In this document: one piece after another, positions 1-9,406 of the stretch | Layout: each line of letters opens with the position of its first letter | Position numbering within the stretch: position 1 is the stretch's first letter | Assembly (NCBI GenBank): GCA_020186115.1 | Contig: WSYJ01000158.1 | Location: 186,001-250,000, forward strand | Length of the DNA stretch: 64,000 bases | Source of the DNA: Histomonas meleagridis | Lineage: Eukaryota; Parabasalia; Tritrichomonadida; Dientamoebidae | Direction: 5' to 3' | Position numbers and translations under genes: made by a program | The notes under the pieces: model-generated | Seen by the model: the letters and a program-made list of their open reading frames with translations, nothing else | The model's database searches: none | What the model was told of the DNA's origin: nothing

Positions 1-597
1 TAACGAAATATTTGGTTCCATATAAATAACATGTTATTTGTATTAATTTTACTTTTAATCGTAGTTAAAGTAAATACTTTTACTTGAACAAAAATGTGTT
101 AGCAATACAAAAAGAAACGAGAAAAATTCCATAATTTGTTTTGTGTAATTTATATGTTGATTGATAAAAAGCTAAACAAAATTTTTTGTTTTAGAAAATT
201 AAATTACATGCTTGCTTGGTAAAGCACACCACAATGAAATGGAATGCGAAGCATTTCAATGGAATTGTGTAGTGTGTGCGGAATGTCATGATCAATCCAA
301 GTCAATTTTATAACATTAGTAAAAATTTTTATATATATCTTGGTTTTGTGGCATTTTTGGGCTTTAAGATCACTTCTTTTTTGGGCTTAATTCAGCGCCT
401 TAATTCTTAAATATCTTTAAAAATCTTTGTCAAGGGAAGAATAAAAAAATTTACATATTTCGTTTTGAATAGTTTATCTCGGAGAAAGAATGAGATTTGA
501 TCGTTCTGATTATTTTTGAGGTTTATTGCAAAAAGTGTTAATTTTTTGTGGAAGTTAAAAAGTAGTCAATCATCAAAAAAGAGATCTTCTCAAGCAG
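1..597. other. Intergenic, no gene seen
   Basis: AT-rich sequence without a convincing reading frame. A short inverted pair (GAAATG and CATTTC) lies near 235-262. The last part is the 5' flank of the gene starting at 598. Confidence 0.5.
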
Positions 598-1866
598 ATG
601 AAAAACTATTCCCCTAAATTCAACATCCTTAATTTCGTTTTCAGCAGAACCCCCTGTTCCACTATGGTTGGATTTATTGCTCTGCTTTTTATCATTAGCT
701 TATTCGGAAAATTTTATAAACAAGGTGATAATTACACAAAATTTATTTTACCAAATTTTCTAGAGAATGAAACATGTCCAGAGTGTAACGCAATATCAAA
801 CATAAAGACATTTTTTATTGGAAGTGAGTTTCGAATACAATATAATTTTGAAAAATCGGATTTTTCAGACCAATATTGGAGATTTTTTCGTGTTTTTGTT
901 GATGGTACTTTTCTGTCTCATGAAGTTAGGGCATCAAACCACACAAGTATTTCACGACTATCTGAAAATATCCAAACAATTTCCTTTGAAATGATGCAAG
1001 AAGGAAATGTTTCTGTTCAGGTGTGGTGCATTGACAAGCATATAACCACAGTTAGCGGGTATGTCACCTCTGACGATGGATTTCCTCAATCAAGTTTCAT
1101 CAATCAAAATCATCACATCACAAATGTTTGCATCAACGAATCAAATTTCATCCTTTTAACCTCAAGTGTGACTAATCACCTAAAAAGTAATATCTATCTT
1201 GGTGATGATGTAACATTTGTTCAAGAAAATTTTTCTTCATTTTCGCAACGAACAAAAACGTATTCCAATGTTTTGATGCTGTCCAATGAAAATTTAAGTG
1301 AAATGAATTTTTTAGATTTTTTCGAATCTGTTCTTGTTCCATCTTTTTTTGGCTCACGTAATGGTAAATCGATTATCTTTGCTAGGAATGATATTGATTA
1401 TAACATTTTAAATCTTGTGAATAAGGTTTCGAATGGGAAATTAATTAAAAGAGATAATATATGTTTTAAAAACCTAAAAATTAGTAAAAGAGATGATAAA
1501 ATAATTGGAGGAATACGCTTCCAAATGATAGTTAATAGAACGCAATTTTCTATTAATAAAACAAATATAATTTTTACAAATAATATAGAAATAGATGGAA
1601 ATAATTCCGATATAGAAAGCTTAAAATATGAAAACTTTAGTGATTTAATCATGAAAATATCAATGGCCAAAGCTTTCGTGACTGTAGATGATAATAATTT
1701 GGTTTTAGCTGGAATTTGGTTGAAAATTGATGCTCCAATAATTGTAATACAAAAAGAACATGAGAAAAACGAAAGTAAAGCTCTAAAGTACTTAAGAGAA
1801 GCAAATAAAAAACTGGTGCTCCTTGATCATATACCAAAAAGAATTGAACTGGAGCAAATCGTTTAA
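598..1866 (+). CDS. Type II membrane protein, GT61-like glycosyltransferase candidate
   Basis: The 422-aa protein starts at an ATG and has one hydrophobic segment at about residues 22-37 behind a short basic N-terminus, the layout of a Golgi type II anchor. The rest is a soluble luminal-type domain with several N-x-S/T sites. The C-terminal third, with a run resembling 'AKAFVTVDDNNLVLAGIW' followed by 'APIIVIQKE', recalls the end of the GT61 (DUF563) fold, where a conserved loop precedes a strand. The usual HGAG-like signature of GT61 is absent, so the enzyme call is tentative and it may be a non-catalytic member. What I see is the anchor plus globular domain; the family is inferred from pattern. 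It has no close neighbours. Confidence 0.5.
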   Translation: MKNYSPKFNILNFVFSRTPCSTMVGFIALLFIISLFGKFYKQGDNYTKFILPNFLENETCPECNAISNIKTFFIGSEFRIQYNFEKSDFSDQYWRFFRVFVDGTFLSHEVRASNHTSISRLSENIQTISFEMMQEGNVSVQVWCIDKHITTVSGYVTSDDGFPQSSFINQNHHITNVCINESNFILLTSSVTNHLKSNIYLGDDVTFVQENFSSFSQRTKTYSNVLMLSNENLSEMNFLDFFESVLVPSFFGSRNGKSIIFARNDIDYNILNLVNKVSNGKLIKRDNICFKNLKISKRDDKIIGGIRFQMIVNRTQFSINKTNIIFTNNIEIDGNNSDIESLKYENFSDLIMKISMAKAFVTVDDNNLVLAGIWLKIDAPIIVIQKEHEKNESKALKYLREANKKLVLLDHIPKRIELEQIV

Positions 1867-2455
1867 TATTCGGTATTTTGTTATATATAAAGAATTTTTG
1901 AAATAAGTTATCTATTTTAACATTAATGTTAATAAGAAGAAGTTCTATAAAATTTTTTGGATTTTTCATAACGAATTTGAAAACAGAGTTCAATATATGA
2001 AGATTTGAAAACTGCAATATTGATTTAAAATGGAATATCAACTTAAGAACAAACTTGAAGTTCATTAACTATCAGGGAATAAAGCATCTTATTCATTAAT
2101 AGCTGTTTTAATTAATATACAATATCATAAAGTTATGAGAATAATTGAAAACTTTTTGCCTTTCCCAATTTTATTGTGTGCTTTCATATTTTTATGATTC
2201 ATTTTCAACATTTCATATAAATAAACATTTAAAATTTAGGTAGTCCAGCTGACCTATCGAGCAATGTGATTTTTTCTTAATTCAATGTAAATATATACCT
2301 GTTATATCAATTCCTCTATGAAGTAATTTATCAATTAATTATTAATTTTTGTTACAACAGTACTAAACAACATAAAAAAAACAATAATCACAAAATTTAT
2401 AAATAATTTGTTGCTATTTCATGCACCTACTTCTAAATTCTTCTAAAAAATGATA
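1867..2455. other. Intergenic, no gene seen
   Basis: AT-rich DNA between two converging genes. A minus-strand open frame runs through the 3' end of the upstream gene but has no protein-like composition. No RNA gene or repeat recognised. Confidence 0.5.
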
Positions 2456-2680
2456 TCATTCAATACTGGTATCACGCTTACCAGTTTCTTCTACATGGTT
2501 AACAAGATTATGTTGCGTGCTTACATCTGAAAAAAAATTAGCAGAAAATTGTTTTGGAATCCTTCCTGTGAGTTGACTATACAAAGTATGCAGCGCCGCA
2601 AATGCTATATCCTGCTTCATTATGTCTCCATCCACCGCTTTTAGAATTTCATCAAGCAAACTCCGAATTTTTTCTTCCAT
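2456..2680 (-). CDS. Small hypothetical protein (74 aa)
   Basis: The frame opens further upstream, but the only ATG is at 2678-2680; a stop lies a few codons before the upstream GTG codons. The product is about 74 aa, hydrophilic, with an amphipathic helical N-terminal half (MEEKIRSLLDEILKAV...) and a polar C-terminus ending KRDTSIE. It has more balanced composition and mixed codons than random AT-rich frames here, which is why I list it. I do not recognise the family; it could be a small subunit or a regulatory peptide. It lies convergent with the GT61-like gene and in the same orientation as the downstream surface-protein gene. Confidence 0.45.
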   Translation of the reverse strand: MEEKIRSLLDEILKAVDGDIMKQDIAFAALHTLYSQLTGRIPKQFSANFFSDVSTQHNLVNHVEETGKRDTSIE

Positions 2681-3098
2681 GTAACCATTAACGTCCACCA
2701 CAATTCAGTACTTTACACAAATACAGAACGGTTGTCGATCTGGGGTTATGTTCTTCATGATGCTCTAGACTGACTTTTTCAATGTTCAATTTCCAACTTT
2801 TGTTTATTATCCGATCAATTTCCATTCAATAATAAATTTGTTATGTTTTAATGGACATTTTTCATTACAAGAAAAAGTGACACAGAATATCTGACGTTAA
2901 AAAGCAAACAAATTTTGTTAAGTTTTTCTGAGTTTATTTGTCTGCGTTCTCTTTCTCGATAACAAAAGAATTCACAGATTCCTCACAAAGTGCTACTTGA
3001 GTTCGTTTGTCATATCCATAAAACCGAAGGCATTTATCACAAGTTAAAAACCAAAATATTAAATTCGCTAAAAAATAATTTAATCCTTCAATTGGATT
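2681..3098. other. Intergenic, no gene seen
   Basis: Spacer between the small minus-strand gene and the 3' end of the surface-protein gene. It presumably holds the promoter of the former and the terminator of the latter; neither is recognisable. Confidence 0.4.
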
Positions 3099-5210
3099 TT
3101 AGAGTCCATTTCTTTCTTCAATTGTTACTGCGAAGTCGTCAGCGAATGGATCTTCTTCGTCGTTACCGAAAAGTGGGTTATCGTATGAGACCGCTGGCTG
3201 TTCTACGCCATCATTTGCAGGCGCCTCATCAAGCTGTGGAGGGGCGACTTTACCGCGCTTCATTTTGATGAGTATCGCAGCGACTACAACAGCTACGACA
3301 ACAGCAGCAGCAACGCCGCCAATGATGCCGTATAATGTGTTACTGTTTTTGCCACTGTTTTGTTGCTCGTCACCAGGGAATTGTACAAATGAAGCTGTTG
3401 GCGACTTAAATGTATTCGATGCTGTAAATCCGTTTGAAGGAGTGAAAACATTTGTTGGCGTAAATTTATTTGATGGCGTAAATTTGTTTGATGGCGTAAA
3501 TGTATTACTTCTTGTGAAGGTATTACTTTGTGTAAATGCATTTGACGCTGTAAATGTATTACTTCTTGTGAAGATATTACTTTGTGTAAATTTATTTGAC
3601 GCTGTAAATATATTACTTCTTGTGAAGGTATTACTTTGTGTAAATTTATTTGATGCAGTGTATGTATTTGACGCTGTGTACGTATTTGATGCAGTGTATG
3701 TATTTGACGCAGTGTATGTATTTGAAGGTGTAAATGTATATGTTGGATCAGCGGCGATGTAATGATGCGCTGTACCACTTATCTTGCCTGATAAATCAAC
3801 AGCAGCAACATGAATGTATACATTGTCGTCAACTATGTTTTCGATCTTTGTTGATGTTGTCTTTTGAACATTCGGTGTAGTAAGTGTGATAACTGTTTGC
3901 GGATTCTTATCAACAATATAATAATAATATGCAATTCCGGTTGGAAGAATAAATTCTTCGTTATCTGATTCGTATTGGTGATTGCCATCATATGTAATTC
4001 CTACAACGCGATACATATATTTCTCTGTTTGATCTTCAGCATATACTTTGACTGACCTTTCACCTGCAACTCGTGTAATTGTTGGTGTATTTGGTGCTTT
4101 TGTATCTTCAATGGAATTGTCATATGAAAATTGATTAGATGTTCGTTGGAATAAATAATAGATGGTATTGGCAAGAACTTTACGTTCATCATCTGTGGAT
4201 TCACAGTTACTGTGACCAGTGGCAATCATTGCTGTGTTTCGATATGATGTCAAATAATAATATGGATTACCATGTCTGGTTTCTGAATATCCAGGAAGAT
4301 TCCATTCGTAATTTTGCGGGGTTTCAAAGTCACTTTCATAGCTATATGAATAACGGGTGCCAAGTTCCATCCATACATCAGCAAATGCGGCATTTTCACA
4401 TGTATGTGTAAGTGGAATACTAAGAATACTATTCTGATCAATTTGATGTGGGAATTGTGTAAGAAGACCAGATTTTATAACTTTAACCTCTTCTGAATAA
4501 TAACGCCATTTAGCATCAAGGGTACCTGGAGAACATTTGGAAACACCACAGTCTGCTGTACCAAGTAAAATACCAAATTTATCAACAATACGACCCATGC
4601 CAACTTCATTTCCATATCCTGAACCAACAACATCATGACCAATGAGAACACCATAACCAAGATCAATGTATTGGCTAACACGATCAACTGCTGCGTCACT
4701 TGAGTATTGATTACCATTACTATCCCATGTTCCAAATACAATTACATCATATTTTCTCATGTCTTCTAATGACATACTGTCAAAATCGCCAATTGTCATG
4801 GGGGTGACATGAATGATTTGCTTTTTAGTATATGGATTTAACCCATAGGGAACGAAATCATAAGTATTACCATTATATGTGTAAGTACCACCTTCCATCC
4901 AAACTTTCAAAGCAGCAGATCGAGGAGCATTAAGTGATGTTCCATCATCAAAATTAAAAGTTACTGAAGTTATGCCACTAGTGGGATAAACGTTGAGAAC
5001 TTTAACGTCTTGTGTGGTGTTGTAATCGAATGAACTTACTGGCTTCCAGTTTGCTCCATTGTCACTTGAAGAATATACTGTATAATAAATATTTTGAGTA
5101 TCATGAAATCCCGTCCAGTTTAAAACAACGCGTGTACCATCATAGCTTACTCTAAGATCAATTTTATCAGATTCAGCTGCAAATACACAGCTTAGAAGCA
5201 GAGCAAACAT
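3099..5210 (-). CDS. Type I surface protein with Ser/Thr/Asn repeat stalk
   Basis: The 703-aa protein begins with a signal peptide (MFALLLSCVFAAES). A fibronectin-III-like stretch at about residues 18-65 is followed by a globular domain to about residue 360, rich in Gly, Tyr and Asp (contains 'DVIVFGTWDSNGNQ'), perhaps a flavodoxin- or amidotransferase-like fold. A stalk of about 18 copies of a 6-residue unit (F/Y-T-x-S-N-x) spans about residues 488-603. One membrane segment (about 628-649) precedes a roughly 50-residue cytoplasmic tail with the sorting-type motifs NPLF and EEDPFADDF. The codons are more GC-rich than in the BspA genes nearby. The topology is seen directly; a role as a surface receptor or adhesin is inferred. 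Its tail motif recurs at 15398 and 57570. Confidence 0.8.
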   Translation of the reverse strand: MFALLLSCVFAAESDKIDLRVSYDGTRVVLNWTGFHDTQNIYYTVYSSSDNGANWKPVSSFDYNTTQDVKVLNVYPTSGITSVTFNFDDGTSLNAPRSAALKVWMEGGTYTYNGNTYDFVPYGLNPYTKKQIIHVTPMTIGDFDSMSLEDMRKYDVIVFGTWDSNGNQYSSDAAVDRVSQYIDLGYGVLIGHDVVGSGYGNEVGMGRIVDKFGILLGTADCGVSKCSPGTLDAKWRYYSEEVKVIKSGLLTQFPHQIDQNSILSIPLTHTCENAAFADVWMELGTRYSYSYESDFETPQNYEWNLPGYSETRHGNPYYYLTSYRNTAMIATGHSNCESTDDERKVLANTIYYLFQRTSNQFSYDNSIEDTKAPNTPTITRVAGERSVKVYAEDQTEKYMYRVVGITYDGNHQYESDNEEFILPTGIAYYYYIVDKNPQTVITLTTPNVQKTTSTKIENIVDDNVYIHVAAVDLSGKISGTAHHYIAADPTYTFTPSNTYTASNTYTASNTYTASNTYTASNKFTQSNTFTRSNIFTASNKFTQSNIFTRSNTFTASNAFTQSNTFTRSNTFTPSNKFTPSNKFTPTNVFTPSNGFTASNTFKSPTASFVQFPGDEQQNSGKNSNTLYGIIGGVAAAVVVAVVVAAILIKMKRGKVAPPQLDEAPANDGVEQPAVSYDNPLFGNDEEDPFADDFAVTIEERNGL

Positions 5211-6126
5211 GAAAATTGTGAGGAATCAGGTAAGAACCGATATCCATACAATTTTGTGTGTTGTCGTTTTGTGAAACTCAATCATTGAAATTTAACTAAT
5301 ATTTGTATAAAACAGATGGAATTGAACGATCGTTCCAAGTTATTCCAATCAAAATCTTTTCGGTTAAATTTTCATCAAATTTTGAATTTAACTAGACAAC
5401 ACAAAAGAAAAACATAATTGAATAAATATGCTGTCATTTGCCATGAATTGAATATAGCAAAAGCGTACTCGTTTCAGAGCAGCGCCTGTGGCTGGACTAA
5501 TTATTTTCATAATGTATGGAAATCATATCATCAATCATTGAACCTGCTTTTCTTCAAAAAATATCTTTTTCTGGAAATAAATTTTGATCACTTTTGTTTA
5601 AATATCATATAAAATTATTGTCGTTTTCAAGTTATTTTAAATTAAAACGAAATTTCACAGATATTGTTAAGCTCAATGTGTTGGTTTGACACAAATTATA
5701 TTTCAAATATTCCATTCTGGAATAACATGAGAAATAAAGTTGAAACACATTAGAAAAATTTTTAACAATATTAGCTGATATTTTTTAATAACTGTACAAT
5801 AAATTTCTGATATTCAATAATTATTTTTATACAAAGTAAATTGATCGAGGTATGATATTCATCTACTTGATTAATAGGAATATAGCTATAAATATATTAT
5901 AATCGAATTCAGTAAATATCACATATATACTCGCAATCTGTAAATTGGGACAGAGCCCCAAAATATTAATAATAAAATTTATTCTAATATAAACCATACA
6001 AAAGTCAACGATACATATTTTTTAAAAGTTATTTGATCGGTTATTTAATTACTGAAAAATTCAATTAATGTGGTGATTTAAATACTGAACTAATGAACAT
6101 TTAAGCTTTAATTTCATTTTTTAAGT
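5211..6126. other. Intergenic with a 12-bp palindrome
   Basis: Holds the upstream region of the surface-protein gene. A perfect palindrome GAACGATCGTTC lies at 5324-5335, about 115 bp before that gene's ATG. A 64-codon frame at 5418-5612 has no family resemblance and is probably chance. Otherwise AT-rich. Confidence 0.4.
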
Positions 6127-6612
6127 ATGTTTGGTTATTTTACTGATCCATTTTATGATCCATTCGAATATAGACCAATAAGAATTTATTATCCATTTAA
6201 TGCGATGAATAGATACTTTAATAATCTTGAACATCGTTTAAATTTTTTATTTGCTGATGCATTTGATGAAGAATTTAATAATATGATTGAACAAGATAAA
6301 CCTAAAGAAGAGAAAGAACAAAAGGAACAAAAAGAAGAAAAACCTAAAGAAGAAACACAACAAAAGATTGTTAAAAAGAATGAAAATTATAAACCACAAA
6401 ATTATTATAGAACTTATTCATCACAAAGATACTTTAATGGTAATGAAAAATTCGAAGAAATTCGTGAACAAACTAATGATGGAGAAAAGACTTATATTTC
6501 TAAAATTAAAAGAATTGGTAATCGTTGGGTTCAAGTAGATTAAGTTGTAGATAAAGAAGGCAAGAAAACAACTAAAGAAACATGACATAATGTTGGTGAA
6601 GATGAAATCAAA
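6127..6612 (+). pseudogene. MLF-like protein, N-terminal part, two stops
   Basis: The open part (6127-6543) encodes 138 aa beginning MFGYFTDPFYDPFEYRP, followed by a Lys/Glu-rich linker and 'YISKIKRIGNRWVQVD'. After the TAA at 6541-6543 the same frame continues with recognisable protein (VVDKEGKKTTKET), a TGA, then HNVGEDEIK. In myeloid-leukemia-factor-like proteins a DPF-type N-terminus, a 'GdRxhvV' middle and an acidic 'eFdeEW' end occur in this order, so I read this as a degraded member. The matching C-terminal end (FENEWS) appears at about 9124. The family call is by pattern only. The stops are TAA, and a TGA where family resemblance suggests a Trp. A shorter functional product ending at 6543 is possible. 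Confidence 0.45.
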
Positions 6613-7160
6613 ATGAATAAGATCGAAGATTACGAAGCAATTGCATTTTGGTGTTTTGCGTCATTTGTTGAACGAATTTGTAGAACAAAGACTTACCGCA
6701 TGTTTTCCAGATCAAATCAGAGAATGATACGCGTTGCAGCGAATGGCTTTCGAGTTATGAAATGAACGATTTGAATTTCTTGGTTTCGTCGTATATGTTG
6801 GGATATCGAAGATCACTAGAGGAAGAAACACTTGAAAGACTTTGGGATTCAACAATAGCATCCGAGAATCCGCACCACTTAATGATGTGTTATTCAGCGG
6901 CATTAATCAGTTATTCATATCCATCATTCTCTAAAATAGAAAAATGTTCGACTTCGCACATATTACAAATTTGGGATAAAATATTTTCACAATTGTCAAT
7001 AGGTGCAGTGGTCGGATTAGCGTTAATGATGGAATCAGAATCAAAGCAAATAGAAAGAAGAATGCAATTTAGAAGTGAGGCATCGTTTAAATATGATTAC
7101 TTCCAACCAATGTTTAACGAAAATCATAAGTTTTATTTGAAATCAAATTTGTTCGCATAG
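6613..7160 (+). pseudogene. TBC (Rab-GAP) domain fragment, frameshifted
   Basis: Peptides in three frames follow the order of a TBC domain. 'YEAIAFWCFASFVER' (from about 6632) matches the conserved AFWxFxxxxER block. 'VEQRLTACFPDQIRE' follows in a second frame. 'LEEETLERLWDSTIASENP' with 'HHLMMCYSAALISYSYPSF' (ORF 6762-7160) matches the xRLWD and following helix block. The domain is broken by at least two frame changes and a TGA at about 6715, and it lacks the N-terminal Arg-finger part. TBC proteins stimulate GTP hydrolysis by Rabs; this copy looks inactive. It abuts the MLF-like fragment with no spacer, suggesting a rearrangement junction. The last 132-aa frame could still be expressed. Confidence 0.5.
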
Positions 7161-7356
7161 AAAATTTGATAAATGTTTTATATACATATATATATATATA
7201 TATGTATAAAAATAAGAAAAAAAATTTATTATTATTAAATAAAATATTAATTTAAGTAAGTAAAATCTGAAATTTGTTGTGGTGTTATTTAAATTTTGTT
7301 TTCATCTATCGTTGTTAATTTCTTTCTATGCTTAACGTTTTTTTAATAAAAAAATG

Positions 7357-7430
7357 CACCCACGGGGACTCGAACCCAGGACCTTTGAGGCATAAGCTCA
7401 ACGCTCTAACCGACTGAGCTATGAGTGCGT
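7357..7430 (-). tRNA. tRNA-Ile (anticodon UAU)
   Basis: A 74-nt cloverleaf on the minus strand. The acceptor GCACTCA pairs with TGGGTGC (one G-U), the D stem GCTC/GAGC is perfect, and the anticodon stem is TTGAG/CTCAA with loop CTTATGC. The anticodon is TAT, decoding AUA. The T arm CTGGG-TTCGAGT-CCCCG has one mismatch. The 3' end is followed directly by seven T residues (A7 at 7350-7356 on the plus strand), a pol III terminator. The A and B box consensus positions are present. There is no intron. Confidence 0.93.
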
Positions 7431-7696
7431 CGAGATTTACTAAAAAAAAAAATGCTGGATAAATAAACAATAATCCTAAAACAATATGAGATTCAATTCA
7501 AATTTTAAAATTCTCTTATCTACTACCAAAACACATGACACCACTTATGATGGTTTACAGTATTCATCACTTGACATTTGAAATAATCTTTGTCGAAAAA
7601 TTTAAGTTATTTTGGCTATTTCGAAAATTCCACATATAGAAAAAAAATGCCAATTTTGAAATTGAACCACGTTGTCTTTAATCACTTCATTGTTCA

Positions 7697-8593
7697 ATGG
7701 GAAAGCTTTCACAAAAGAAATGGAAAATACTTGATGAGAGAGTTGATCGATTTCGAATGATGCAACCATTAAATAATAAAATAAATGAATTATTTAAGGA
7801 AAGTAATACAATTCTTAGACGAGTATATGATCTAGGAGGAATTACAGAACAAGAAATACGAGAAAAAAATGAGACGAATTTCCAATGTTTTTGTGATTTA
7901 TTTCATAATACGAATAATAAATTCATATATGATTCAAAAGAAGAAACGATTACCAGAGATATGATTTATCATATTTATCTTGAAGGCACGATTGAAAGAG
8001 GCGATTTTTGAAGATGATTCTGAAAAAATGCTTCAAATAATGAATGAACAACATAAAAACAAAAACACGAAAATTAATTTAAGTCCATTTTTCCATTATG
8101 AAAACGTTCCAACATTACTTGAACTTGCATGTCATTGTAATTCTAAAAAATGTGTCAAAAAATTAGTTAATGGAATTATACCAAAGAAGAAATTAATGAT
8201 TCGATTATTGATTATTGTATTGTGAGTGGTGAAGGGACATTAGTGAAATATTTTGAAAAGAAATTTGGGAAAAGTATTAAAGGGAAATATCACCTTGCAG
8301 CAAATTACTTTAATGTTGATTGCTTAGTTGAATTGGAAGATGATGGTGAAGTCGAATTTGTATGGCGAAATGTTGAGAGCGTCTATAGTAATCATGATAA
8401 GGCTATATGTCAATTAGTTTATCCAGATGTGTATGAAATGTTGGAATGTAAGGCTTATAATGATATAACGAAATGGTTTTTATGCGTTGAAGGTATGTCA
8501 CAATATGCAGGAAATACTTACGCTTCAAAAGCTATAGCAGCTGATAATGAAGAAATGGCAATATTCATTAATCAAGGAATAGAAATATTTTAA
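7697..8593 (+). pseudogene. DUF3447/ankyrin-type protein, two frameshifts
   Basis: Three consecutive frames form one protein: 7697 to about 8000 (MGKLSQKKWKILDERVDRF...), about 7990-8170 (EAIFEDDSEKMLQIM... LLELACHCNSKKCVKKLVNG) and about 8185-8593 (KEEINDSIIDYCIVSGEGTLVKYF... ending GIEIF). The segments follow each other without loss, so only two small indels separate them. The middle and end carry ankyrin-like helix pairs (LLELACHCNSKKCVKKL; NTYASKAIAADNEEMAIF) of the DUF3447 type that trichomonads carry in very large numbers. There is a true ATG at 7697. The product would be about 295 aa, which also looks truncated at the C-terminus. Whether the indels are real or assembly errors cannot be told from here. 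Confidence 0.65.
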
Positions 8594-9086
8594 GTAAAAA
8601 ATCTTATTTAAAAAAAAAAATGAATTAAACAATCAATAAAATACATTCAAACCTTTGTTCTGCACTTGAACGCATTTTTTTTTTAAGTTATTCTTAATAC
8701 CAAACACAAAGAAGTGATTAAGCTTAATTTAAATTATGTTAAATGAAATATTGAAGTAGCTTTTTAATCAATTTGATACTTCGAACATATGATTTTTTTT
8801 GGCTGTATATGCATGAATTGGATTTATATATATTATATATGGAATATATATATTAAACACACAAAGTATCAAGGAATATTTGATGGACAATATTAAAATC
8901 TCTCTTTATTTTATTAATGATAGCTTATGACAAAATCCGAGTATAAACCAAAATACTCTTTAGTTAAAATTTTGGAGTTAAGTTTTTATCACAACAAAAC
9001 TGATAAAAAGTGTGAGTAAAAAAAAGTGGACAAGCAGCTTTCACATCTAAATTAAGCAAATACTGTTAAGGTTACTAATTAACAAA
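8594..9086. other. Intergenic, no gene seen
   Basis: AT-rich spacer with a TATATA-rich stretch near 8825-8852. No coding or RNA signal recognised. Confidence 0.45.
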
Positions 9087-9260
9087 TTTGTTGTTTTATC
9101 ACATCAATCATTAAAAAATCTTGTAAAAGAATTCGAAAATGAATGGTCTTTAAGACGTGGTATTGAAGCTATTGATAGTAAAAATGATGAAAAACCTGCA
9201 ATTAAATCAGAAAACACCGAAAAAAAGGAAGAACCCAAAGAAACAAAAGAACAACAATAA
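9087..9260 (+). pseudogene. C-terminal fragment of an MLF-like gene
   Basis: An open stretch without an ATG encodes a charged C-terminus: 'VKEFENEWSLRRGIEAIDS' from 9122, then a Lys/Glu-rich tail ending KETKEQQ and a TAA at 9258-9260. The FENEW motif after an acidic stretch is what would follow HNVGEDEIK of the fragment ending at 6612. Joining GATGAAATCAAA (6601-6612) to GAATTCGAAAATGAATGG (from about 9128) keeps one frame. I infer that a roughly 2.5-kb segment now separates the two ends of one gene. It may instead be an independent remnant of a paralogue. Confidence 0.4.
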
Positions 9261-9406
9261 AAATATTAAAATAAACATGCAAAATATATATTTATGTGAT
9301 GAATTTCATCTTGAAAAGCTGTAGAGAAAAATTGATTTCTACATTGTAAAGTTATCAAAATTTGAAATACAAAATGGTCGAATCTCATTAACGGTCATTT
9401 ACCCTC

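Noticed and set aside
3265-3778. Long open frames on both strands over the repeat stalk of the surface-protein gene
   Set aside because: They are shadows created by the repetitive stalk codons; the minus-strand 703-aa frame explains the region and has signal peptide, membrane segment and tail.
5418-5612. 64-codon plus-strand frame
   Set aside because: Length expected by chance, composition typical of intergenic DNA, no family resemblance.
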